This document shows positions 53,399 through 61,200 of a stretch of 64,000 nucleotides of DNA, in pieces; position 1 is the stretch's first letter; every line of letters begins with the position of its first letter. Location of the stretch: the NCBI RefSeq assembly GCF_014280875.1, contig NZ_JACLAL010000010.1:7501-71500 (forward strand), given 5' to 3'. Made by a program: the position numbers and the translations under genes. Source of the stretch: Paenirhizobium daejeonense (GTDB lineage: Bacteria; Pseudomonadota; Alphaproteobacteria; Rhizobiales; Rhizobiaceae). The notes beneath the pieces are model-generated. The model was not told the DNA's origin, did not search any database, and saw nothing but the letters and a program-made list of their open reading frames with translations.

Positions 53399-53788
53399 AT
53401 GCAGGTCATAAGTACACAGGTTCATGAAGATGCGGGCCGCAAACCGGGCTTCACGGTCGAATTCGTCTGCGATGGAGGCGAGATCGTTTCGGTTCACATG
53501 AAGCAGACCGAAGTGAACGGTATCAATCGCCATAACGCGCTGGAAAAGGCCCGGGCATTCCTGCTTGAGGTCGGTTCGTTTGCTGGCGCCGACGACCGGT
53601 CCGCCGTGCACGACCGTCTCGGAACGGATGAGACAGGTTTGTCGGATGCCGTGCTGAGCGCGCGCCGCTCGCAGGATGCCGAAGAACTGGAAACCCAGCT
53701 CGAAGAAGGTCTGGAAGATTCCTTCCCGGCCAGCGATCCGGTGTCCGCGACCTATTCCTCCACCCCCGGACGGACCGGACGGCATTGA
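53399..53788 (+). CDS. Small acidic hypothetical protein with LEEGLEDSFPASDP tail motif
   Basis: A 129-residue protein with unknown function. The N-terminal half (VEFVCDGGEIVSVHMKQ) suggests a small beta domain. The C-terminal LEEGLEDSFPASDPVSAT is a short motif I recognise as recurrent at the ends of small rhizobial proteins. ATG 53399 follows AGGGAGAAAGG. It has an exact EcfG promoter and its own terminator, so it is probably a monocistronic stress-induced protein. No signal peptide or membrane helix is present. Confidence 0.75.
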   Translation: MQVISTQVHEDAGRKPGFTVEFVCDGGEIVSVHMKQTEVNGINRHNALEKARAFLLEVGSFAGADDRSAVHDRLGTDETGLSDAVLSARRSQDAEELETQLEEGLEDSFPASDPVSATYSSTPGRTGRH

Positions 53789-53823
53789 GGCAGTTCGAAC
53801 GCTTAGGGTGAAGCAGGAAAAAC

Positions 53824-53854
53824 AAAAGGCCCATCATCGGATGGGCCTTTTGCA
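53824..53854. terminator. Bidirectional terminator
   Basis: AAAAGGCCCATC, loop ATCG, GATGGGCCTTTT: a perfect 12-bp stem with A and T ends. It separates the small stress gene from convergent gcdH. Confidence 0.85.
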
Positions 53855-53888
53855 TGAGATACGATCCGACGGGCAGTCGGCAGAAGAC

Positions 53889-55076
53889 TCAGAAGAACGC
53901 CTGAATGCCGGTCTGGGCGCGACCCAGGATCAGCGCATGCACGTCATGGGTCCCCTCATAGGTATTGACCGTCTCGAGGTTCTGGGCGTGGCGCATGACA
54001 TGGTATTCGATCTGGATACCATTGCCTCCGTGCATGTCGCGGGCCATGCGGGCGATATCCAGCGCCTTGCCGCAATTGTTGCGCTTGACGAGCGAGATCA
54101 TTTCCGGCGCGAACTGGTGCTCGTCCATCAGCCGACCGACGCGTAGCGAGGCAAAAAGGCCAAGCGTGATTTCCGTCTGCATGTCGGCAAGCTTCTTCTG
54201 GTAAAGCTGCGTTCCGGCCAGCGGCTTGCCGAACTGCTTGCGGTCGAGACCGTACTGACGGGCACGGAACCAGCAATCTTCCGCCGCGCCAAGCACACCC
54301 CAGGAAATGCCGTAGCGGGCGCGGTTGAGGCAGCCGAACGGCCCCTTGAGGCCTGAAACTCCCGGCAGCAATGCGTCCTCACCGACCTCGACACCATCGA
54401 GCACGATCTCGCCGGTCACCGAGGCACGCAGGGAAAGCTTGCCGCCGATCTTCGGAGCAGACAGGCCCTTCATTCCCTTTTCCAGTACGAAGCCGCGGAT
54501 CTCGCCACCATGCGCTTCCGACTTCGCCCAAACCACGAAGACATCGGCGATCGGCGCGTTGGAAATCCACATCTTGGAGCCGCGCAGGCGATAGCCGCCT
54601 TCGATCTTTTCGGCGCGTGTCTTCATGCCGCCCGGATCGGAGCCGGCATCCGGCTCGGTCAAGCCGAAGCAACCGATCAGTTCGCCAGAAACGAGGCCGG
54701 GGAGATATTTGTCCTTCTGCTCTTCGGAGCCATAGGCATAGATCGGATGGATGACCAGCGAGGACTGGACGCTCATCATCGAGCGATAGCCGGAATCGAT
54801 GCGCTCGACTTCACGGGCAACGAGGCCGTAGGAGACATAGTTCGCACCGGCTGCGCCGTATTTTTCCGGCAGCGTCAGGCCGAGCAAACCGGCCTGCCCC
54901 ATGAGGCGGAAGATTTCCGGCTCGACCGTTTCCCCGAGATATGCCTCGTTCACGCGCGGCAAAAGCTCGCTTTCGGCAAAGGACGCTGCCGCCGACTGGA
55001 TCATCCGCTCGTCTTCGGAAAGAACCTCCGCCATCAGGAAAGGATCGCTCCAGGAAAAAGGCCGCATATCGCTCAT
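53889..55076 (-). CDS. gcdH: Glutaryl-CoA dehydrogenase
   Basis: A 395-residue flavoprotein that oxidises and decarboxylates glutaryl-CoA to crotonyl-CoA, the end of lysine, hydroxylysine and tryptophan breakdown. Diagnostic segments are FGLTEPDAGSDPGGMKT (FAD contact), SGYRSMMSVQSSL with the glutarate-binding Arg, and the C-terminal NTYEGTHDVHALILGRA holding the catalytic Glu. ATG 55076 (GAGGA eight bases upstream) is preferred to GTG 55079. It is divergent from a LysR gene, the gcdH-gcdR arrangement of pseudomonads. Confidence 0.94.
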   Translation of the reverse strand: MSDMRPFSWSDPFLMAEVLSEDERMIQSAAASFAESELLPRVNEAYLGETVEPEIFRLMGQAGLLGLTLPEKYGAAGANYVSYGLVAREVERIDSGYRSMMSVQSSLVIHPIYAYGSEEQKDKYLPGLVSGELIGCFGLTEPDAGSDPGGMKTRAEKIEGGYRLRGSKMWISNAPIADVFVVWAKSEAHGGEIRGFVLEKGMKGLSAPKIGGKLSLRASVTGEIVLDGVEVGEDALLPGVSGLKGPFGCLNRARYGISWGVLGAAEDCWFRARQYGLDRKQFGKPLAGTQLYQKKLADMQTEITLGLFASLRVGRLMDEHQFAPEMISLVKRNNCGKALDIARMARDMHGGNGIQIEYHVMRHAQNLETVNTYEGTHDVHALILGRAQTGIQAFF

Positions 55077-55123
55077 CACTCATATCCTCTTTAGATTTTA
55101 GGCCAGATTGACGAATCCGGCCC

Positions 55124-55133
55124 CTTGCGCAAG
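55124..55133. promoter_or_regulatory. Palindrome in gcdH/lysR divergent region
   Basis: CTTGCGCAAG, a perfect 10-bp palindrome in the middle of the 97-bp gap between the two divergent starts; candidate LysR contact site. Confidence 0.3.
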
Positions 55134-55173
55134 CCATGTTTACTCATGCTGCCATCAGGTCTATTCATATCGG

Positions 55174-56106
55174 ATGCTGACCCATCAACGCCGTTTCCTG
55201 CCCTCCACCAGCGCGCTCGCGGCCTTCGATTCCGTGGCCAAGCTTGGAAGCTTTTCCGCCGCAGCCAACGAACTGGCGCTGACGCAAGGGGCCATCAGCC
55301 GGCAAATATCCCTTCTGGAAGATCAGCTCGGCGTCAAGCTCTTCGAGCGCAACAATCGCGGCGTCCAATTGACGCCCATCGGCCGCGATTACGCCAAGGG
55401 CATCGGCGACGCGCTGGCGACGATCCGTACGCTTTCGCTGGAGGCAATGGCCAAGGCGGGCGACACCCATCTGCGCCTTGCGATGCTGCCGACGTTCGGC
55501 ACCCGTTGGCTGATGCCGCGCATACCCGATTTCCTCGCCCGCAATCCCTCTATCATCATCGATTTCGCCACCCGCATCGGGCAGTTCGATTTCGAAAGCT
55601 CCGGGCTGGACGCCGCCATTCATATCGGTGATCCGAACTGGCCCGGCACCGATTGCCAGTTCCTGATGCAGGAGATGGTGGCACCCGTCTGCAGCCCCGC
55701 CTTTCTGCGCGATCACCCGGTCACGAATGCGCAAGACCTGCTCTCCATGCCGCTCTTCGATCTCGCGTCGCGACCCCGCGCCTGGGAGCACTGGTTCGCA
55801 AGTCTGGACATACCAAACGGCCGCGGTGGCGGCATGCGCTTCGAACAGATTTCCAACGTGGTGCAGGCCTGCCTCGCCGGTCTCGGCATCGCCCTTGTCC
55901 CGACGTTCCTGATCGAACCCGAGCTTTCCAGCGGCCAACTGGTTCGCGCCTGGAACCATGAGGTCAGGAGCGCCAGCGCCTATTACCTTGTCAGGCCCCT
56001 TTCGAAGATGGCCTACCCACCCGCCACTGCCTTTTCGCAATGGCTTCTGGAACAGGTACGCGAGTTCAACTCCCGTCAGGCCGGTCGGAGCAAATCGACA
56101 TTCTGA
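55174..56106 (+). CDS. LysR-family regulator divergent from gcdH (GcdR-like)
   Basis: A 310-residue LTTR. The helix-turn-helix is at residues 8-65 (SFSAAANELALTQGAISRQIS) and the effector domain starts about residue 95 (LRLAMLPTFGTRWLMPRI). ATG 55174 is preferred to TTG 55108, which would add a non-conserved segment. Divergence from gcdH suggests glutarate- or glutaryl-CoA-dependent control, as known for pseudomonad GcdR. It shares its whole-length pattern with the LysR at 38.4 kb, which guards the aminoadipate-semialdehyde genes. Confidence 0.9.
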   Translation: MLTHQRRFLPSTSALAAFDSVAKLGSFSAAANELALTQGAISRQISLLEDQLGVKLFERNNRGVQLTPIGRDYAKGIGDALATIRTLSLEAMAKAGDTHLRLAMLPTFGTRWLMPRIPDFLARNPSIIIDFATRIGQFDFESSGLDAAIHIGDPNWPGTDCQFLMQEMVAPVCSPAFLRDHPVTNAQDLLSMPLFDLASRPRAWEHWFASLDIPNGRGGGMRFEQISNVVQACLAGLGIALVPTFLIEPELSSGQLVRAWNHEVRSASAYYLVRPLSKMAYPPATAFSQWLLEQVREFNSRQAGRSKSTF

Positions 56107-56141
56107 TTTAGAAGCCTCTGCAGATATCCCGAAATCGCAAA

Positions 56142-56170
56142 CTTGACCAAAGTCATCCGATGACTTAATC
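56142..56170 (+). promoter_or_regulatory. Promoter with internal 17-bp palindrome upstream of gntR
   Basis: CTTGAC (56142-56147), 17-bp spacer, TTAATC (56165-56170). AAGTCATC-c-GATGACTT, a perfect palindrome, lies at 56150-56166 between the two elements, as expected for an autoregulatory FadR-type operator. The predicted start site is about 56177, almost on the ATG at 56179. Confidence 0.55.
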
Positions 56171-56178
56171 ATCATGCA

Positions 56179-56853
56179 ATGAAGGCACTTCAAAAAACCA
56201 GTCTCGCCGATACCGCTGCCGAAGCGCTGCGCGCGGAAATCCGCAGCGGTCGCTGGGCGGTCGGCTCCCGCGTTCCCAACGAAGCTTCCCTTTCGGAAAC
56301 GCTCGGCGTCAGCCGTGGCACCATTCGCGAGGCCGTTCGGGTTCTGGCTTCGCAGGGACTTCTCGACGTGCGCCACGGTTCAGGAACCTATGTGCGCTCC
56401 CTTGTGGAAACCGATGGCGCGCTGGATCTCGCTCGGCGCGCCAGCCTGCGCGATCGCTTCGAGGCACGCTGCGCCCTCGATGTCGAGGCAGCCCGCCTTG
56501 CCGCACTTCGCGCCAACGCCACAACCATCGTCCGCCTGCGCGCCCTGCTCGCCCAGCGCGGCAACTCGGACAAGGGCGACCGCGCCGCCTTCATCGCGCG
56601 TGATTTCGCCTTCCACCGGGCCGTCGTCGCTGCCTCCAACAATCGGGCCATGGTCGAGCTCTACGACTTCTTCTCCGCCACCATCGCCGAAACTATCGAG
56701 GCCACGACTATGGGCGACCTGCCCGAACCCGACATGGCCGCGCACATGGCAATCGTCGATGCGATCGAAACCGGCGAACCCGACGAGGCGGACGCCGCCG
56801 TGCGCCGTTTCATGGCCCCGGTCTTCGCCTATCTCGACCGGCGGGACGACTGA
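56179..56853 (+). CDS. GntR-family (FadR/FCD subgroup) regulator
   Basis: A 224-residue regulator. The winged helix is at residues 8-75 (SLSETLGVSRGTIREAVRVLASQGLLDVRHGSGTYV, cited in part) and the all-helical FCD effector domain at about 85-215. The metal-binding residues are visible in ARDFAFHRAVV and MAAHMAIVDAI. No Shine-Dalgarno sequence precedes ATG 56179, and the promoter position suggests a leaderless mRNA. It overlaps the MFS gene by one base (TGATG), so it is co-transcribed with, and probably controls, that transporter. Confidence 0.88.
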   Translation: MKALQKTSLADTAAEALRAEIRSGRWAVGSRVPNEASLSETLGVSRGTIREAVRVLASQGLLDVRHGSGTYVRSLVETDGALDLARRASLRDRFEARCALDVEAARLAALRANATTIVRLRALLAQRGNSDKGDRAAFIARDFAFHRAVVAASNNRAMVELYDFFSATIAETIEATTMGDLPEPDMAAHMAIVDAIETGEPDEADAAVRRFMAPVFAYLDRRDD

Positions 56854-58136
56854 TGACCGACAACGCCGATAGCCATACGCTCGACCTCGCGGACGAGCTT
56901 CTGATCGACGCCGAGGACGCGCCTTTCGCTACCCCCGTCAGCGAGACCACAGGTCCGGCCACTCGCTGGCTGCTGGCCGTCAGCCTCGTACTGATTGCCT
57001 TCAACCTTCGCCCGGTTTTCTCCAGTGCATCGGCCCTGCTGCCTGAAATCCGTTCCGAACTCGGGCTTTCCGCCTTCGGCACCAGCCTGCTCACCACTAT
57101 TCCCGTCATCTGCCTCGGTCTCTTCTCTCCGCTGGCGCCTCGCCTTGCCCAGAGGATCGGTGCGGAAAGAACCCTACTCCTCGCCGTCTTCCTGCTGGCA
57201 ACCGGAACCGCCTTACGGGGCCTTTCCTCGCTTCCGCTGCTCTTCTTCGGCACCGCCCTTGCCGGCGCCTGCATCGCTATCGGCAATGTCCTCCTGCCGG
57301 GTCTGGTCAAGCGGGATTTTCCCGATCGCACGGCGCTGATGACCGGCTTCTACACCATGGCGCTCTGTGCCGGGGCCGCAGGTGCTGCGGGCTTGAGCCT
57401 ACCGGTGGAAAAAGCCTTGGGCGGCTCGCTCGGCGCGGCGCTTGCCTTCTGGGCCCTGCCCGCCTTCGTGGTGGCACTGATCTGGCTGCCGCAGGCATTG
57501 CGAAGCGCCAAACCCGCCAAGGGCAGCGGCATCCGCATCGAAGGTCTCTGGCGCGACAGGCTAGCCTGGCAGGTCACGCTGTTCATGGGGCTGCAATCGG
57601 CGCTCGCCTATTGCGTCTTCGGCTGGCTGGTCCCCATCCTGCGCGAACGTGGCATCGACGGGGTGACCGCAGGCGCCATCGTCTCGGTCTCGGTGATGGT
57701 ACAGGCGGCATCCTGCATCGTAGCACCGCAGATCGCCGTGCGCGGACGTGACCAGCGGCTCATCAATGTTACGCTGGTCGTACTCGCAGTCGTCGCCTTG
57801 CTCGGCCTCCTCTTCGCACCCCTCTCCACGATATGGATCTGGGCAGTGCTTCAGGGCATCGGTCAGGGCGGCCTGATCGCCGTCGCCATGACCGCCATCG
57901 TACTGCGCTCCCCGGATTCTCATGTCGCCGCCCATCTCTCGGGAATGGCGCAGTTCATCGGATATCTTCTGGCGGCTATCGGCCCCCTGTTGGTCGGGCT
58001 GATAAGAAGCTGGACGGGAAGTTTTTCGGCGACGGCACTACTTTTCGTCGCACTCGGTCTCGGCGCCGCGATCAATGGCTGGGGGGCCGGGCGTCTCGCC
58101 CATGTGAACGTCCGTTCGATGCCCACCGAAAAATAA
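56853..58136 (+). CDS. MFS transporter, CynX/NimT family
   Basis: A 427-residue major facilitator with 12 predicted helices after a cytoplasmic acidic N terminus of about 30 residues. The CynX/NimT signature is seen in the early FNLRPVFSSASALLPEIRSELGLS, which in relatives binds cyanate or 2-nitroimidazole-like compounds, and in the central loop after helix 6. It overlaps the GntR gene, pointing to substrate-inducible expression. The substrate and direction are not known. A weak hairpin follows at 58138-58167. Confidence 0.86.
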   Translation: MTDNADSHTLDLADELLIDAEDAPFATPVSETTGPATRWLLAVSLVLIAFNLRPVFSSASALLPEIRSELGLSAFGTSLLTTIPVICLGLFSPLAPRLAQRIGAERTLLLAVFLLATGTALRGLSSLPLLFFGTALAGACIAIGNVLLPGLVKRDFPDRTALMTGFYTMALCAGAAGAAGLSLPVEKALGGSLGAALAFWALPAFVVALIWLPQALRSAKPAKGSGIRIEGLWRDRLAWQVTLFMGLQSALAYCVFGWLVPILRERGIDGVTAGAIVSVSVMVQAASCIVAPQIAVRGRDQRLINVTLVVLAVVALLGLLFAPLSTIWIWAVLQGIGQGGLIAVAMTAIVLRSPDSHVAAHLSGMAQFIGYLLAAIGPLLVGLIRSWTGSFSATALLFVALGLGAAINGWGAGRLAHVNVRSMPTEK

Positions 58137-58137
58137 A

Positions 58138-58167
58138 ATGAGACTGTGTCATCACGCACAGCCTCAT
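58138..58167 (+). terminator. Weak hairpin after MFS gene
   Basis: ATGAGACTGTG pairs with CACAGCCTCAT (one mismatch) around an 8-nt loop. There is no clear T-run. Confidence 0.4.
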
Positions 58168-58243
58168 CTTCGGTCCAATTGACAAGCCGTTGTTATGGAA
58201 GAAGAGTACCCCCTAATAAAACGGTCAGCGTGGGAGGGACAGA

Positions 58244-61200
58244 ATGTCTGGGCGCAAGGCTTTAGGTTTTCTCGCAAAATTCCTGGCAATCTCGCTGCTG
58301 GCGATGCCAGCAATGGCGACCGACACCCGCAGTATCCTCACGACCCCGGACGGCGATTACTTCGGCTTTGATCTCAGAACCGAGAAGAACCTCTCGCTCG
58401 ACGAGTGCGAGGCAAGCTGTATCGCGGACGGCTCCTGCCGCGCCTTCACCTATAATCCGAAAGTGAAATGGTGCTTCCTGAAATCCGACTTCAACCAGCT
58501 CAACACCTTTGCCGGCGCGATTGCCGGTCGCGTGGTGGAAGCGGGCGTTGCGGAGGATCTCGGTGCAGCCAAACGCCCCGAATTCGTCTCCGACCAGTTG
58601 ATGGAGGATGCCCGCACGCAGCGCGCCGACCTGTCGCTTGGAGAAGACCAGCAGCAGCTCGGTCAGGGTGCACTTCTCGTCATCGCCCGTCAGTCGCTTG
58701 TGAACAACAACATCGACGCGGCCCTCTATGCCTTCAAGGGTGCGCTCGCGATCACCCCTGACGACTCTGCCATCTGGCTGGAGATGGCCCGCGCCGCCAA
58801 TACAGTCACCGGCAACAGTAGCGTCACCGGACAGGGCGTGCTCGCCGCGCTCAACGGCTACCTGCAGAGCCGCGACACCCAGACCCGCGCCGATGCGCTC
58901 GCCACCCTTGCCAAGGGTCTCGAAAATTCAGAGGACTACCGCAACGCGCTGAATGCCTACAAGGAAAGCCTCAAGCTCGTCACCGCCAAGACCGTTCAGG
59001 CCGCTTACAACGACCTGCGCTCCCGCAAGGGCTTCCGCGTCGTATCCAATAGCGTCGATGCCGACAGCCTGACGCCGCGCGCCTGCGTCGAGTTCTCCGA
59101 TCCACTGGTCAAGCGCGGGGTGGATTACACGCCCTTCGTGACACTCGATGGCGCGGCACCCAAGGCGCTTGAAGCCAAGGACAACCAGATCTGCGTCGAA
59201 GGCCTGACCCACGGCGCGCGCTACAAACTGGCGCTGCGCGCCGGCCTGCCCTCCTCCGTCGAGGAGAACCTCGAGGCACAGGTCGATCTCGACATTTATG
59301 TCCGCGACCGCTCCGCATCGGTTCGCTTCACCGGCGACAGCTTCGTCCTGCCCTCTACGGCACGGCGCGGCATTCCGCTGGTTTCGGTCAACACCGACAG
59401 CGCCAACCTCAAGCTCTACCGCATCGGCGACCGCAACGTCGCTCCGCTGCTCGCCGCCTCGCAGTTCCTCACCCAGCTCGACGGCTACAGCGCCGACCGC
59501 ATCGAGAGCGAAACAGGCGAACTCGTCTGGCAGGGCTCGATCGATATTGCCACCGAACTCAACAAGGATGTCGTCACAAGCTTCCCGGTGGATGAGGCGC
59601 TGCCCCAGCGCAAGCCCGGTATCTACGTGATGACGGCATCCGTTGCCAATGCCAGCTCCGAGAACTGGGACAGCCGTCCGACCCAGTGGTTCGTCGTCTC
59701 CGATATCGGGCTTTCCACCTTTGCCGGCACCGATGGTCTGCACGTCTTTGCCCGCTCACTTGCGACGGCTAAGCCGCTGGCTGGCGTCGATCTCCAGCTG
59801 ATCGCCAAGAACAACGAGGTGCTGGCGACAGCGAAGACGGATGACGATGGCCATGCCCGCTTCGATGCCGGTCTCATCCGCGCCGGCGCGGCACTTGCCC
59901 CCGCCGTCATCACCGCTCGCTCGCAGGACGACGACAACGTTTTCCTCGATATGACCCGCGCTGGTTTCGACCTTTCTGACCGTGGTGTCACCGGACGGCC
60001 CGCTCCCGGCGCAATCGATCTGCTCGCATGGACCGAACGCGGCATCTACCGTCCCGGCGAGACCGTGCATACCGCGGCACTCGCCCGCGACATCGAGGCA
60101 GATTCCATCGACCGGCTGCCGCTCACCTTCATCTTCTCGCGGCCTGATGGTGTCGAATTTCGCCGCATGGTGGTGACCAGCGAAACACTCGGCGGCTATG
60201 CCGTCGACCTGCCACTGCTCGCCAATTCCATGCGCGGCACATGGAGCCTCGCGATCCATACCGATCCGAAAAAGGAAGCTATCGCCCGCAAGACCTTCCT
60301 GGTCGACGACTTCGTGCCGGACAGGCTGGAATTCGACATCACCAGCGAAGCGAAGGACATCGAGCCCGGAGCCTCCGTCCCGGTCAGCGTCGACGGACGC
60401 TATCTCTATGGCGCACCCGCCGCCGGCCTGTCGCTGGAAGGTGAAGTCAACATCCGCCCGACCCGGAGCCATCCGGACTATGAGCGCTATGTCTTTGGCC
60501 TTGCCGACGAGGAGGCCGGCGAAGAAACCCAGGTGCCACTTGAAGCGCTGGAACCACTGGATGAGGACGGCAAGACGACCTTCGATGTCGAACTCGGCGA
60601 ACTGCCATCGACGACGCAGCTACTCAACGCCGAAGTCGTCCTTCGTCTTGTCGAAGGCGGCGGCCGTGCCGTGGAGCGCAAACTCACGCTTCCGGTTCGC
60701 CCCGAAGGCCCGATGATCGGCATCAAGCCCGAATTCACCGGCGACCTTGCCGAGAATTCGATCGCGAAATTCAACGTCATAGCACTCGGTCCCGACGGCA
60801 AGCGTCAGGCGCTCGCCGGCGCAAAGTGGAAACTCGTCAGCCTCGAGCGGAATTACCAGTGGTATCGCGAAGGCACTTCCTGGCGTTATGAGCCGATCAT
60901 CACCACCAAGCAGGTGGCGGATGGTACCGTCGATATTTCCGCCAATGGAGCTGAAGTTTCCGCTCCGGTTCAATGGGGTCGCTACCGCCTTGAAATCGAA
61001 ACGACGATCCTCAACGGCCCCGCGACCAGCGTGGAATTCGACGCCGGCTGGTTTGTCGAGGCGAGCACCACCGAAACGCCCGATGCGCTTGAAATCGGGC
61101 TCGACAAGGAAAGCTACGCCATCGGCGATACGGCGACGCTGAAGGTATCCCCCCGTTTTGCCGGCGAACTGCTTGTAACCGTCGGCACCGAATCTCTCGT

